Made by a program: the position numbers and the translations under genes
The notes under the pieces: model-generated
Seen by the model: only the letters and a program-made list of their open reading frames with translations
Told to the model about the DNA's origin: nothing
The model's database searches: none
Shown here: positions 8,657 to 17,518 of the stretch, piece by piece
Position numbering within the stretch: the stretch's first letter is position 1
Layout of the letters: each line of letters begins with the position of its first letter
Assembly (NCBI RefSeq): GCF_028550595.1
Contig: NZ_JAQQGN010000011.1
Span: 25,830 to 89,829 of the forward strand
Direction: 5' to 3'
Length of the DNA stretch: 64,000 nucleotides
Origin: Luteimonas sp. BLCC-B24
GTDB taxonomy: Bacteria > Pseudomonadota > Gammaproteobacteria > Xanthomonadales > Xanthomonadaceae

Positions 8657-8872
8657 ATGTCCCCCCTGTGTTTCACGCTTCGCCATAACGCCGCGACCTT
8701 CGACTGGGAACTCGTCGAAGACAACGGAACCCGCGCCTCGGTGCACTATCTGACCCGCAGCGCCGCATTCGCCGATGTCGCCGCCGATGCCCAGGTGCGT
8801 CGATGCGGCGCCACGATCCGCATCCACGGTGCGGACGGAGGCTACGAAGCCGAGCGCCGCTTCGCCGCCTGA
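8657..8872 (+). CDS. Small protein, unknown function
   Basis: A 71-residue soluble protein with a beta-rich look (WELVEDNG, ATIRIHGADGGYEAERRF), resembling short DUF2188-like proteins in size and pattern, but I cannot assign a family. Codon use is typical for the region and the ATG follows a CCGGATGTCCC spacer without a good ribosome binding site. The 193 bases that follow, up to the FMN reductase gene, show no gene. Confidence 0.5.
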   Translation: MSPLCFTLRHNAATFDWELVEDNGTRASVHYLTRSAAFADVAADAQVRRCGATIRIHGADGGYEAERRFAA

Positions 8873-9065
8873 TGGGCGCGCGCTGACCGGCGTTCCGCGC
8901 GGTGCGCTGCCGGTTCATTACAGGGTGCCGATTGCAGCGCGTTGCGGCGCGTATCGCGCTCGCTGGCCACCCGCGATATCGGGAATGTCCCGCCGCGCGT
9001 GCGGTCCCGTCCGGCCCGGCGCGCGTCGCCGCGGAACAGTTCCGCGCGCGCCGGAGCCGACAGCG

Positions 9066-9617
9066 TCAGGCGCCGACGTGCTGCGCAACCCATCCGGCGT
9101 AGCGCTTCAGCCACGTGTCGATGAATGCCGTGCTGTCGTCGCGCAGCGCGCCGGCATCGTCGAACACCGCATCCGCCTTGAGGAACATCTCGGGCTGACC
9201 GAGCGTCGGCATGTCGAGGTAGGCCAGGATGGTCCGCAGGTGCTGCTGCGCCGCAGCCGTGCCGATGGCGCCGACCGACACGCCCGCTACGCCCGCCGGC
9301 TTCCCGGCCCAGACACTTTCGCCGTAGGGCCTGGACGCATGGTCGAGCGCGTTCTTCAGCACGCCGGAGATCGAGCGGTTGTATTCCGGCGTCACGAACA
9401 GCACGCCGTCGGCCTGTTCGATCTCGCGCTTGAAACGCACCACGTTGGGGTGCGGCGACGCGTCGTCGTCCTGGTTGTAGAGCGGCAGGTCGCCGATCTC
9501 CACGGAGTGCAGCGACAGTGTTTCGGGTGCGCGCTCGGCGAGTGCATCCGCGAGTTTGCGGTTGAACGAATCTTTGCGAAGGCTGCCGACGATGACGGCG
9601 ATGCGACGGGTGGTCAT
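9066..9617 (-). CDS. NADPH-dependent FMN reductase
   Basis: A 183-residue flavodoxin-fold quinone/FMN reductase (ChrR/YieF/EmrE-type flavoprotein). It shows the N-terminal phosphate-binding loop IVGSLRKDSFNRKL, the flavin-contacting PEYNRSISGVLKNALDH with the family signature, and GVSVGAIGTAAAQQHLR. These enzymes reduce quinones or FMN with NAD(P)H and protect against oxidative stress or reduce metals. GAGGT stands before the ATG. A proline-rich micro-gene lies just upstream on the same strand (29 bases), possibly co-transcribed. Confidence 0.92.
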   Translation of the reverse strand: MTTRRIAVIVGSLRKDSFNRKLADALAERAPETLSLHSVEIGDLPLYNQDDDASPHPNVVRFKREIEQADGVLFVTPEYNRSISGVLKNALDHASRPYGESVWAGKPAGVAGVSVGAIGTAAAQQHLRTILAYLDMPTLGQPEMFLKADAVFDDAGALRDDSTAFIDTWLKRYAGWVAQHVGA

Positions 9618-9646
9618 GGGGTACCTCGAGGCGGCTGCGGGACGTG

Positions 9647-9841
9647 TCAGGGGGTTTGCGGGGGATCCTGTGGCCGCGTGGGCGACGGGGGATCGCGCTG
9701 CGGCTGCGGGTCGCGCTCCGGATCACCGGGCGTGGGCACCGGTGGATCCACCGGCTGGTCGGGTACCGGGTCGTGCATGGGGTGCGGGATCGAACCCGGG
9801 ATGTCGTCGTTGGGCGTGGGCGGCTGCATGGGGGTCTGCAT
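9647..9841 (-). CDS. Proline-rich small protein, unknown function
   Basis: A 64-residue very proline-rich polypeptide (PPTPNDDIPGSIP and PDQPVDPPVPTPGDPER are typical), with alternating Pro, Asp and Gln and no hydrophobic segment, so predicted to be disordered. Similar Pro/Asp-rich micro-proteins seem common in Xanthomonadaceae. The start at 9841 is favoured by an in-frame ATG-x3-ATG pair and composition; the frame extends further upstream. It could be a non-coding artefact of skewed GC. It is on the same strand as the FMN reductase. Confidence 0.45.
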   Translation of the reverse strand: MQTPMQPPTPNDDIPGSIPHPMHDPVPDQPVDPPVPTPGDPERDPQPQRDPPSPTRPQDPPQTP

Positions 9842-9996
9842 GGCGCGGTCTCTACCGGTGCGGGGCACCACCTTGTGCGATGCCACCGCAGCCGGCCGTG
9901 AAGCCGGTCGCGCGGTGGCGCGACGCAGACGCTTCACGCCGCAGGCGCGATGCTGCGGCATGACCCCGCGCTCCATCAGCCGCCAGGACGCCGCGC

Positions 9997-10722
9997 ATGC
10001 GTAGGTTCGTGCAGGCCTTCGCCGCGGGCATGTGGCCGCCGGGTCTGCCGCCGGGCCTGGCGACCGCGCTCGAGGCCGCGCCCGCCCGCTACAACATCGC
10101 CACCCGCAAGCCGGCGGCCGTCATCCTCGATCGGGACAGCGCACTGGCGGTGGAAGAGTTCGACTGGGGGCTCGTGCCGGCCTGGTCGGCGCTGCCGGAG
10201 ACCAAGTACACCACCGTGACCGCGCGTCTCGCGCGCGCCGCGCGCAGCCGGATCTTCAAGCGGCCCTGGGAGAACACCCGCTGCGTGGTGCCGATGAACG
10301 GGTACTACAAATGGGACCGCTCGGGCGAAACACCGCAGCCGTACTTCATCCAGAGCCAGGACGGGACTGCCCTGTTCGCGGCCGGCCTCTGGGAACACTG
10401 GAGCCGGGACACGCCCGAGCTGTATTCGTTCGCCGTGCTCACCCATCCCAACCCCGCGATTCCGGCGCCGCTGGTGGCCGACGGTCCGGTCTTCATGCCG
10501 GCGGGGGCGATCGCCGACTGGATTGCCGGGCCGCGCCGCGCGCAGGCGTTTCTGGAGGCGATGCCGCAGCCTGCGCTCGAGGCCTATCCGGTCTCGCGTC
10601 GGATCCGCAGCCCCGACGTCGATACCTACACCCTGCTCGAGCCGGTCGATCTCGCGCCCGGCCACGACGACGACGGCGACTGGCTCGCACACGCGTTCGA
10701 CGACATCGACGAGGACTCTTGA
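9997..10722 (+). CDS. SRAP-domain (YedK/HMCES-like) protein lacking the catalytic residues
   Basis: A 241-residue member of the SOS-response-associated peptidase family, which in active members shields abasic sites by a covalent bond to Cys2. Family landmarks are visible: ARYNIAT, EFDWGLVPAWS, TARLARAARSRIFKRPW, CVVPMNGYYKW, PYFIQSQDG, FAAGLWEHW, SFAVLTHPNP and YPVSRRI. Yet the protein starts MRRFVQ where active members start MCGRFAQ, so Cys2 is missing. The Asn of NARVET is Thr (VTARLAR), the Glu of FEW is Lys (YKW), and the His of the IHDR segment is not present. No in-frame upstream Cys start exists. It is therefore likely a non-catalytic DNA-binding relative; the C-terminus is acidic (DDDGD, DDIDED). 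Confidence 0.85.
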   Translation: MRRFVQAFAAGMWPPGLPPGLATALEAAPARYNIATRKPAAVILDRDSALAVEEFDWGLVPAWSALPETKYTTVTARLARAARSRIFKRPWENTRCVVPMNGYYKWDRSGETPQPYFIQSQDGTALFAAGLWEHWSRDTPELYSFAVLTHPNPAIPAPLVADGPVFMPAGAIADWIAGPRRAQAFLEAMPQPALEAYPVSRRIRSPDVDTYTLLEPVDLAPGHDDDGDWLAHAFDDIDEDS

Positions 10723-10793
10723 CGTGGCCTCCCGCGGGCGCGCGTACCGTGTACCCGGATGCGGCGCCTGCGCTGCGATCGCCGGAGCCCGCC

Positions 10794-11255
10794 ATGAATC
10801 CCCACCGTCTGCCGATGTGTCTGCTCGCCGCGCTGGCGTCGTGCGCGATGGCGGGCGGGGCGTCCGCGCAATCGCCGCTGAGTGACGTGCAGACACGCTA
10901 CATGGGCGCACACGTCCTGCAACGCCAGGTCGAGGTGTTCAGGCGTTACTGCGCCGCCGACGCCGACGCCAGCCGGCAACTGGAAACCGGCATCGCCACG
11001 TTCCGTGCGGGAAACCCGGAGTTCGAGCGCGCGCTGGATGCAGCGCCGACGGATGCGGCCTTCCTGGACGGCGTCGCCGCCTTCGATGCCCGCTTCGTCG
11101 AAATGGCGGACGCGATGCACGCCTATCTCGCGCTGCAGCCGCCGCAGGCCCGCTGTCCGGAACTGGCCGACAACCTCGGCCGGATGCGCTTTTCGGCGAT
11201 GATCGACGAGGCGTCCCACAGTGCCGCCGCGGCGGTGACCGCACTGGCGCCCTGA
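10794..11255 (+). CDS. Secreted protein, unknown function
   Basis: A 153-residue protein with signal peptide (MCLLAALASCAMAGGASAQ). The mature region is helical, with two cysteines (RRYCAAD and ARCPEL) placed for a disulfide. No family recognised. GGAG is 7 bases upstream of the ATG. It lies 71 bases after the SRAP gene on the same strand; co-transcription is possible. Confidence 0.65.
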   Translation: MNPHRLPMCLLAALASCAMAGGASAQSPLSDVQTRYMGAHVLQRQVEVFRRYCAADADASRQLETGIATFRAGNPEFERALDAAPTDAAFLDGVAAFDARFVEMADAMHAYLALQPPQARCPELADNLGRMRFSAMIDEASHSAAAAVTALAP

Positions 11256-11286
11256 GCCCGCGCGTGCAGGCGCCGAGCCGACGATT

Positions 11287-11754
11287 TCAGAACGGATCGC
11301 CGGTGACCGGGTCGCGCACCGGATCGGGCAGGGCGCGCATGCGTGCGCGCGTCCCGGCATCCGGTGCATCGCGCTGCAGGTCCCAGCGCTGCCCCTCGGG
11401 ATAGGCCCCCACCACCTGGAAGGCCGCATCGGCCTCGACGCAACAGTGACCCGTGCCGACCGGCAGCAGCAGCGCGTCGCCGGCGAAGAGCTCGACGAGG
11501 GTCGCGTCCGGTCCGCCGAGCATCAGACGGGCGTGGCCGGCGGCGACGCCCAGCACTTCATGGGCCGTCGAGTGGTAGTGGTGATAGTCGTACACGCCGC
11601 CGCGCCAGTCGGGGGGCCAGCCGTGGGCGGCGAACCGCTGCTCGAACCCGCGCGCGTCCAGTGGCACCGTGCCGGCCCGGTAGATCCGCACCGGCAGCCG
11701 CGGGTTGTTCGGTACCCAGCCGTTGCCGGCCAGGATGAGCGTCTCGATGTGCAT
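11287..11754 (-). CDS. Cupin-domain protein (YjlB-like)
   Basis: A 155-residue double-stranded beta-helix protein. The metal-binding motif is YHHYHSTAHEVLGV (H-H-x-H-x5-E type), and the second motif GDALLLPVGTGHCCV supplies the last His. It begins METLILAGNGWVPNNP-like (MHIETLILAGNG), as in YjlB-type cupins of unknown substrate. No signal peptide, so cytosolic. It shares the strand with apt, 71 bases downstream of the apt stop; an operon is possible but not proved. Confidence 0.85.
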   Translation of the reverse strand: MHIETLILAGNGWVPNNPRLPVRIYRAGTVPLDARGFEQRFAAHGWPPDWRGGVYDYHHYHSTAHEVLGVAAGHARLMLGGPDATLVELFAGDALLLPVGTGHCCVEADAAFQVVGAYPEGQRWDLQRDAPDAGTRARMRALPDPVRDPVTGDPF

Positions 11755-11825
11755 CTGCGGCCTCCGTCGCCGGATGCTGCGATGCGCGGTGTCGAATACG
11801 TGTCGTCGCGAGCGCGTTTCCGCCG

Positions 11826-12344
11826 TCAATCCGTCGGCGCGATCTGCAGGGGCAGGTCGGCCGGCCAGCGTGCGCGGCCTTCGAGTGCCGGCAGTTCCAC
11901 CAGCACCGCCGCGCCCAGCACGTGGGCGCCCTGTGCACGGGCCAGCGCGAGGGCCGCGGCCAGCGTGCCGCCGGTGGCCAGCACGTCGTCGACCAGCACC
12001 ACGGACGCGCCGGGCGGCACGGCGTCGGCGTGGACCTCCAGACGATCGCGGCCGTATTCCAGCGCGTAGTCGTGCCGCAGCGTACGCGCGGGCAGCTTGC
12101 CAGGTTTGCGCACCGGCACGAACCCGGTGCCCAGGGCCTGGGCGAGCGCGGCGGCGAAGATGAAACCGCGTGATTCGATGCCGAGAAACGCCGTCGGTGG
12201 CGCGTCGCGCCACGGGGCGGCCATCGCCTCGATCGCGGCGGCGAACGCGCGCGGATCGGCCAGCACCGGCGTGATGTCCTTGAAGACGATGCCGGGCCTG
12301 GGGAAATCGGGGATCTCGCGGATCAGGGTCGACCAGTGCGCCAT
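11826..12344 (-). CDS. apt: Adenine phosphoribosyltransferase
   Basis: Salvages adenine with PRPP to AMP. The 172-residue protein has the family's N-terminal [16 protein letters not shown], the flexible-loop region GIESRGFIF and KPGKLP, and the PRPP-binding signature [14 protein letters not shown]. Length matches the family (about 170-180). It is followed by the cupin gene on the same strand and is divergent from the lytic transglycosylase gene. Confidence 0.95.
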   Translation of the reverse strand: MAHWSTLIREIPDFPRPGIVFKDITPVLADPRAFAAAIEAMAAPWRDAPPTAFLGIESRGFIFAAALAQALGTGFVPVRKPGKLPARTLRHDYALEYGRDRLEVHADAVPPGASVVLVDDVLATGGTLAAALALARAQGAHVLGAAVLVELPALEGRARWPADLPLQIAPTD

Positions 12345-12466
12345 CGGCGGGTCTCGAGCGGGGCGCCCGATGATGGCGGCACGGGCGCGGCGACACAAAC
12401 CTCGCCCCGACCGGCGTATTCGCACAGCAGCGATGCCCGCCGGGCGTCGGCCATCGACTCCCCGCC

Positions 12467-13246
12467 ATGCCGTTCCCTCGCTGCTGTCCGTGGTGGTTCG
12501 CCGCCGTCCTCGTCCTCACCACCGGCCCGGCGCACGCGCGCACGGTCTGGCGCTGCGTGGTGGACGGCACCGTCAGCCTGTCCACCGCGCCCGAGCCGGG
12601 CGCCACCTGCACGCCGCGCGAGGTGCCCGACGACGCGGTGCAGACGCCCAATCTCTGGGGCGAGATGGGCGTCTTCAGCGGCGTGCTCTACGAGCGCGAA
12701 CAGGGCGGTCGCCTGGTCTACGGCACGCGCCGGCTGCCCGGCGCACGCGAGTATCTGCGCTTCACCGTGCAGACGCCTCCCGGCGAGCCCGCGCATGCGG
12801 GGCTCGGGCGCGTGGAAGCGCCGCGCCTGGACGCCTGGCCGGCACTGTTCCGGGAGGCCGCGAAGACCCATGGCCTCGACGAGGCCTGGCTGCGTGCGAT
12901 CGCCCATGCCGAGAGCGGCTTCGAGGCCACAGCCGTGTCGCCCAAGGGCGCTCGCGGCGTGATGCAGCTGATGCCCGATGTGATCGCCGACTACGCGGTG
13001 CGCGATCCCGATTCGCCCGCGCAGTCGATCCGCGCGGGCGCGCGGCATCTGCGCCGGCTGCTGCGCCGGTACAACGGCGACCGGACCCGCGCGCTGGCCG
13101 CCTACAACGCCGGGGCCGGCACCGTGGACCGCTACGACGGCGTGCCGCCGTACGCGGAGACCCGCGCCTACATCGACAAGGTCCAGGCCCTGTACCTGCG
13201 CTATCGCGAGGCGATGGGGCGTCCGGTCGAGCGCCCGGCGATCTGA
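12467..13246 (+). CDS. Lytic transglycosylase, SLT family 1, exported
   Basis: Cleaves peptidoglycan glycan strands to 1,6-anhydro products in the periplasm. The 259-residue protein has a signal peptide ([15 protein letters not shown]), an N-terminal part of ~100 residues with three to four cysteines (WRC, ATCTPRE) that resembles DUF4124, and a goose-lysozyme-like SLT domain (~125-250). Catalytic Glu149 lies in HAESGF; the remaining marks [25 protein letters not shown] and [13 protein letters not shown] are intact. The stop is close to a hairpin shared with the convergent gene. Confidence 0.9.
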   Translation: MPFPRCCPWWFAAVLVLTTGPAHARTVWRCVVDGTVSLSTAPEPGATCTPREVPDDAVQTPNLWGEMGVFSGVLYEREQGGRLVYGTRRLPGAREYLRFTVQTPPGEPAHAGLGRVEAPRLDAWPALFREAAKTHGLDEAWLRAIAHAESGFEATAVSPKGARGVMQLMPDVIADYAVRDPDSPAQSIRAGARHLRRLLRRYNGDRTRALAAYNAGAGTVDRYDGVPPYAETRAYIDKVQALYLRYREAMGRPVERPAI

Positions 13247-13260
13247 GGCCCGACACGCAG

Positions 13261-13286
13261 AAGGTCGCGGTTCGCACCGCGGCCTT
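13261..13286. terminator. Hairpin between convergent genes
   Basis: An 11-bp stem with one G-T pair (13261-13271 and 13276-13286) and a TCGC loop lies between the transglycosylase and the PQQ dehydrogenase stops. Only two to four T residues flank it, so termination is likely but not certain. Confidence 0.5.
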
Positions 13287-13313
13287 CCGTCGTACAGCAC
13301 GGGTGCGACAGGC

Positions 13314-14501
13314 TCAGCCCTCGCGCGGCGCCAGCCGGATCAGGCGGCCGTCCGCACCGTCCTCGATCACCCACAGCGCGCCGTCCGGCCCCTGGGTCAC
13401 GCCGCGGATGCGCGCGCCCATCGCGAAGCGCTCGGCCTCACGCGCCGTGTCACCGTCGAGTTCGATGCGCACCAGGGTCTGGCCCGACAGTCCACCGGCG
13501 AAGGCGTTGCCGGTCCACTCCGGGAACAGCGTGCCCGAGTACACCATCAGGCTGGACGGCGAGATCACCGGCGTCCAGGTGATCAGCGGCTTGATGAATT
13601 CAGGACGCGTGTCGTGGTCGGGAATCGGGCGGCCGTCGTAGTGGTCGCCATTGGAGACGATCGGATAGCCGTAGTTGCCGCCGCGCTCGATCAGGTTGAA
13701 CTCGTCGCCGCCGGCCGGGCCCATTTCGATTTCCCAGAGCCGGCCGTCGCCGTCGAAGGCGATGCCCAACGGATTACGCAGGCCGAGCGCCCAGACCTGG
13801 GCGGCGACCTCGCCCTGGTCGGCGAACGGGTTGTCCGCCGGCACGCTGCCATCGTCGTTGAGACGCACCAGCTTGCCCATGTTCGAGGTCATGTCCTGGG
13901 CCGGATCGAACTTCTGGCGGTCGCCCGACGAGATCCACAGCATGCCGTCCGGGCCGAACGCGATGCGGTGTGCGTAGTGGCCGTTGCCGCTGACCTTCGG
14001 CACCTGGCGCCAGATCACCTCGACGTCCTGCAGCGCGCCGGCATCGGCGTCCAGGCGCGCGCGGGCGACCGCCGCGCCGCGACCGCCGTCGCCGTCCTCG
14101 GCATAGCTGAAATAGACGAGGCCGTTCTGCGTGAACTGCGGATGCGGCACCACGTCGCCGAGACCGCCCTGGCCGGCATACGCGACTTCGGGCACACCTG
14201 AAATCTCGCGTGCTTCGCCGCCCGGCAGGGTCACGTGCTTGAGCACGCCCGACTTCTCGGTGACGAGCAGGCTACCGTCGGGCAGGAAGGCCAGCGCCCA
14301 GGGCTCGTTGAAGGTGGCGACCGCGGTGCTGGCGAACGGCACACCTTCGATCGCATCACCGGCGGCGGCGGTGGGGGCGGACGCGGTCTGGGCCTGCGTC
14401 GGGGCATCGGATGCGGCGCCGTTGGACGCATTGCCGTCACAGGCCGACAGCCAGAGCATCGAGGACGCGAGTGCGGTGAGGGTGAGTGGACGCAGGTGCA
14501 T
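13314..14501 (-). CDS. PQQ-dependent sugar dehydrogenase, lipoprotein
   Basis: A 395-residue aldose dehydrogenase of the same six-bladed propeller family as 2663-3817. It shows [71 protein letters not shown] and GGNYGYP. The signal peptide ends LWLSAC with Cys21 as lipid acceptor, so this copy is a lipoprotein, unlike the soluble copy. A Ser/Ala/Thr-rich linker follows Cys21. ATG at 14501 is preferred over ATG at 14507 because GGAG stands six bases before it. The two copies share only family-level identity and are not a recent duplication. Confidence 0.9.
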   Translation of the reverse strand: MHLRPLTLTALASSMLWLSACDGNASNGAASDAPTQAQTASAPTAAAGDAIEGVPFASTAVATFNEPWALAFLPDGSLLVTEKSGVLKHVTLPGGEAREISGVPEVAYAGQGGLGDVVPHPQFTQNGLVYFSYAEDGDGGRGAAVARARLDADAGALQDVEVIWRQVPKVSGNGHYAHRIAFGPDGMLWISSGDRQKFDPAQDMTSNMGKLVRLNDDGSVPADNPFADQGEVAAQVWALGLRNPLGIAFDGDGRLWEIEMGPAGGDEFNLIERGGNYGYPIVSNGDHYDGRPIPDHDTRPEFIKPLITWTPVISPSSLMVYSGTLFPEWTGNAFAGGLSGQTLVRIELDGDTAREAERFAMGARIRGVTQGPDGALWVIEDGADGRLIRLAPREG

Positions 14502-14879
14502 GGGCATCTCCAGTGCGCAACTAGGGGAAACCCCGAGTGTCGCACAGGGCGTCTGAGCGTCCTGCCGAGGCGCCGGACGGCCGGATTCGTGAGAATTGCG
14601 TTTCCGTTCAGCGACCAACACACGTGTCAGCGGTCGTCCCCCGGCTGCCGCCCGGTGCGCCCGATCCCGTCACCGCGGGATTCGCGGCGCCGTGCTCACG
14701 TCGCGGACACGAATCGCATAACCGTCCGCGCGCGGCCAGTGGTTAAGCACGTGTAAGCGCCCGCGATGCCGGCCCCCGGAACGTTCATCCGCAAATCGGC
14801 AAGGTGGCTTCCGTGCGGTATCCGAGACGAGGATGAACCACCTCCCGCGCGTCCAACATTCCCACTGGAGAACACCATC

Positions 14880-15236
14880 ATGAAGAATGTCCGCAAGCCG
14901 ATGATCGCCGCGATTGCCCTGGGCTTCGCCATGGCGACGCCGATGGCCTTCGCGCAGGAAGCGACTGCCCAGCAGACGCCGCCGACCACCACGACCCAGG
15001 ACTATGCGCATGACGCCACGGCCGAAGCGCCGCAGGCCCAGCAGGGCCAGGTGACCTGGGCCGATCTCGACACCGACGGTGACGGCCGCCTGAGCCAGGC
15101 CGAAGCGTCCGGCCTCGAGGGGCTCGGCCAGGTGTTCACCGACGTGGACGCCGATGGCGACGGCTTCATCACCCCCGAGGAATACCGCGACTACGTGAAC
15201 CGTCAGGCGGCCGGTGCCGGCGCTGCCGACGAGTAA
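14880..15236 (+). CDS. Secreted EF-hand calcium-binding protein
   Basis: A 118-residue exported protein: signal peptide (MIAAIALGFAMATPMAFAQ), a low-complexity Gln/Thr/Ala stretch, then two EF-hand loops DLDTDGDGRLSQAE and DVDADGDGFITPEE with Asp/Gly at the canonical positions and Glu at position 12. The pair would form one EF-hand lobe. The start follows CTGGAGAACACCATC. A strong terminator stands directly downstream. Proteins of this kind act as periplasmic calcium buffers or sensors; the partner is unknown. Confidence 0.88.
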   Translation: MKNVRKPMIAAIALGFAMATPMAFAQEATAQQTPPTTTTQDYAHDATAEAPQAQQGQVTWADLDTDGDGRLSQAEASGLEGLGQVFTDVDADGDGFITPEEYRDYVNRQAAGAGAADE

Positions 15237-15283
15237 GTCCCACGCCGCGATGCGTCCGCCCGTCGCATGACGGACGGCTCCGG

Positions 15284-15313
15284 GCGACCCGCTTCGGCGG
15301 GTCGCTTTTTCTT
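15284..15313 (+). terminator. Strong rho-independent terminator
   Basis: Nine-bp GC stem (15284-15292 with 15297-15305), a stable TTCG tetraloop and a TTTTT run. It ends the EF-hand transcript. Confidence 0.92.
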
Positions 15314-15383
15314 TGCCTGGCACTGCCTGTTCGCGCGATGCCTGCGTAGCTGCCGCCCAGGCCGCGACGCGTAGACTGCGCGG

Positions 15384-16112
15384 ATGACGCAGGGCATCCA
15401 GCTGGTCGGCTTCGACGCCGACGACACTCTCTGGCGCAGCCAGGACTACTTCGACGAGGCGCAACGCGCGTTCGAGGGCATCGTCGGCCACTACGTGGAC
15501 CTGGGCGACGGCCGCGTCGCCGATGCGCTGTACGCGGTGGAATCGGCCAACATCGCCGTGTTCGGCTACGGCGTGAAAGGCATGGCACTGTCGATGATCG
15601 AGTCGGCCACCCAGATCACCGACGGCCGGATCAGCGCCCGTGACCTGCACCGCATCGTCGACATGGCCAAGGCCTTGCTGCGCCATCCCGTCGAGTTGTT
15701 GCCCGGCATCCGCACCGCGGTCGAAGCCATCGCCGCGCGCTTCGAGGTGGTGCTGATCACCAAGGGCGATCTGTTCCACCAGGAAGCGAAGGTCCGCGAT
15801 TCCGGGCTGTCCGACCTGTTCCGGCGTATCGAGATCGTCAGCGAAAAGGACGCGCCGACCTACGCGCGCGTGCTGGGCGAATTCGACGCCGAGCCCAGCC
15901 AGTTCCTGATGATCGGCAATTCGCTGCGCTCCGACATCGCGCCCGTGCTGGCGCTCGGCGGCTGGGGCGTGCACATGCCGTACCGGACGACCTGGGCGCA
16001 CGAGACGGATGTCTCGATCACCTCCGGCCTCGAGCGCATGTGCGAAGTGGCCGCGCCCGAGGCATTGCCGGCGGCCGTGCTGGACCTGGCGATGCGCGCG
16101 ATCGCGCGTTGA
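15384..16112 (+). CDS. HAD-superfamily hydrolase
   Basis: A 242-residue cytosolic HAD phosphatase: motif I GFDADDTLW with nucleophile Asp and the Asp+2, motif II LITKGD, Lys at SEKDAPTY and motif IV GNSLRSDI. The helical cap lies between motif I and II (residues ~20-110). The DADDT type occurs in phosphoglycolate-like and sugar phosphatases, but the substrate cannot be inferred. Single gene between two terminated transcripts. Confidence 0.88.
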   Translation: MTQGIQLVGFDADDTLWRSQDYFDEAQRAFEGIVGHYVDLGDGRVADALYAVESANIAVFGYGVKGMALSMIESATQITDGRISARDLHRIVDMAKALLRHPVELLPGIRTAVEAIAARFEVVLITKGDLFHQEAKVRDSGLSDLFRRIEIVSEKDAPTYARVLGEFDAEPSQFLMIGNSLRSDIAPVLALGGWGVHMPYRTTWAHETDVSITSGLERMCEVAAPEALPAAVLDLAMRAIAR

Positions 16113-16131
16113 GTCGCTGCGCTCCATTCGC

Positions 16132-16164
16132 GTAACCGGTTGCAGCGCATGGAAAGCGTTTCCA
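16132..16164. promoter_or_regulatory. Two LacI/GalR-type palindromic operators
   Basis: GTAACCGGTTGC (16132-16143, near-perfect palindrome with central CG) and TGGAAAGCGTTTCCA (16150-16164, perfect arms TGGAAA/TTTCCA) stand 8 bases apart. Both have the A-rich/CG-centred form typical of LacI-family binding sites. They are 137-170 bases upstream of the gene at 16301 and 20-50 bases after the HAD gene. No LacI regulator or sugar-uptake gene is adjacent. Confidence 0.4.
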
Positions 16165-16300
16165 GTTTGAACGCCGTATGGATGCGGGTTCGACATGAAC
16201 GCCTCAGGCCGGAAAATTGCGCATCGATTCATCCGCGCTCGCCGATGGTGAGGGTCACGGGCCACTACCGCGGTGGCCGCCCTGCACGATGGAGACCCCG

Positions 16301-16699
16301 ATGACCACCTCGCGCCTGACCCGCTGGATCCTGCCCGCCGTCCTCGCGACCGGCTTTGCTGCCGCTGCCGTGGTGCCTGCACCGGCCCGCGCGAACGACG
16401 ATCTCGTGCGCGTGATCGTCGATGTGGCCGACGTGGTGCTGCGCGGCAATACGCCGTACTACCGCCACGGCGGCTACGGCCAGCACGACCGCCTGCTGGT
16501 CTCGTACGACCGCTACGGCCGGCCGGTCTATTACCGCCACGTGCCGCGTCACCATCACGGCTACCGGCCCGGTCCGCCGCCGCACGCGCGTGCCCACGGA
16601 CGCCGTGACCACCGGTATTCGCAGACCCGTTGCGACAGCCGCGGTCGCTGCACCGTGCAGTACTACGACCCCCGCCAGGACCGTCGCGGCCGCCGCTGA
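16301..16699 (+). CDS. Secreted basic Tyr/His-rich protein, unknown function
   Basis: A 132-residue protein with signal peptide (LPAVLATGFAAAAVVPAPARA). The mature part starts with a short segment DDLVRVIVDVADVVLRG, then becomes rich in Tyr, His, Arg and Pro (e.g. YRHVPRHHHGYRPGPPPH) and ends with two Cys (TRCDSRGRC). The His-rich core could bind metal ions; this is inference. GGAG at 16291-16294 fixes the start at 16301. Followed by a terminator. Confidence 0.65.
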   Translation: MTTSRLTRWILPAVLATGFAAAAVVPAPARANDDLVRVIVDVADVVLRGNTPYYRHGGYGQHDRLLVSYDRYGRPVYYRHVPRHHHGYRPGPPPHARAHGRRDHRYSQTRCDSRGRCTVQYYDPRQDRRGRR

Positions 16700-16734
16700 G
16701 CCGCTTGCCCGGCGGCGTGCCGGGTCCTCCATCG

Positions 16735-16770
16735 AACGCGCCGCCGCCCACCGGGCCGCGGCGCGTTTTC
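16735..16770 (+). terminator. Rho-independent terminator
   Basis: Perfect 10-bp stem (16735-16744 with 16758-16767) ending in TTTT, after the Tyr/His-rich gene and before the ATG at 16786. Confidence 0.85.
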
Positions 16771-16785
16771 TGTTAGCGTTGGGCC

Positions 16786-17238
16786 ATGGCCGATCTGCTC
16801 CCGTTCCTGCCTTCCGCGACGCGCCGGCATCGCCCGTGCGCGTGGCTTTTGGTCGCGACGGTCATCGGGGCGATGGCACTTCCGGCCGTCGCCAGCGACA
16901 CCACCACCTGCGAACTGACGTTCCAGGCCAGCGACTGGTCGGCCCACTACCGCGCCGCGCGCGGGGCCGGCGTCGTGCGCTGCGCGGACGGCCGCACGCT
17001 CCCGGTGCGGGTCAGCGTCAAGGACGGGGACCGGGCGCTGCGGATCGATGCGGGCGCGGCCAGTTTCAGTGGTGTGCGCGATCCGCGCGACGTCGTCGGC
17101 GCCTATGCGGCGGACGGACGCGATAGCGGGGCGCACCGTTCGATGCGCAAGGGTGGCGTGCAACTGAGGGTGACGGCCACAGGCGACTGGTGGCAGCAGG
17201 GCGGTCGTCCCGAGAGCCTGGTGATCGCGACGCGCTGA
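16786..17238 (+). CDS. Secreted protein, unknown function
   Basis: A 150-residue protein with signal peptide ending ALPAVAS (residue ~35). The mature part has two cysteines (TTCELTF and VRCADG) and beta-strand character, perhaps a single disulfide-bonded beta domain. The start shows no good ribosome binding site. Convergent with the small membrane protein gene at 17245; six bases separate their stops. No family recognised. Confidence 0.65.
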   Translation: MADLLPFLPSATRRHRPCAWLLVATVIGAMALPAVASDTTTCELTFQASDWSAHYRAARGAGVVRCADGRTLPVRVSVKDGDRALRIDAGAASFSGVRDPRDVVGAYAADGRDSGAHRSMRKGGVQLRVTATGDWWQQGGRPESLVIATR

Positions 17239-17244
17239 ACGCGT

Positions 17245-17442
17245 TCAGTCCGCGCGATGGCGGGTATCGTCATTGACGGGCAGGCTGCGCAGCGTGTTCT
17301 CCGCGTCCTGGCCCACCCGGGTCGCCAGTTGGTCGAGTGCGATCCAGTAGCCCGCCAGCAGGAGGGCCACGACCGCAGCGGCGATGCTCCAGCGCAACGT
17401 CCGTCCGCGGCGTGCGGGGGACGAAGAAAGATGGCTGGCCAT
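17245..17442 (-). CDS. Single-pass membrane micro-protein
   Basis: A 65-residue protein with one transmembrane helix (SIAAAVVALLLAGYWIALD) after a basic N-terminus (MASHLSSSPARRGRTLRW), and a short polar C-terminus. GAGGA precedes its ATG. It is divergent from the secreted protein at 17519, with 76 bases between the starts. Function unknown. Confidence 0.6.
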   Translation of the reverse strand: MASHLSSSPARRGRTLRWSIAAAVVALLLAGYWIALDQLATRVGQDAENTLRSLPVNDDTRHRAD

Positions 17443-17518
17443 GTGCTGTCCTCGGTGTCGGCGTTGGGCTATGGTCGGTCGTCGTATGTCGCGGCGCCGT
17501 CGTCGCGGCGGCCGGACG

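Noticed and set aside
8842..9726. 294-codon minus-strand ORF over the FMN reductase
   Set aside because: Overlaps the better-supported FMN reductase in another frame; Arg/Pro-rich shadow.
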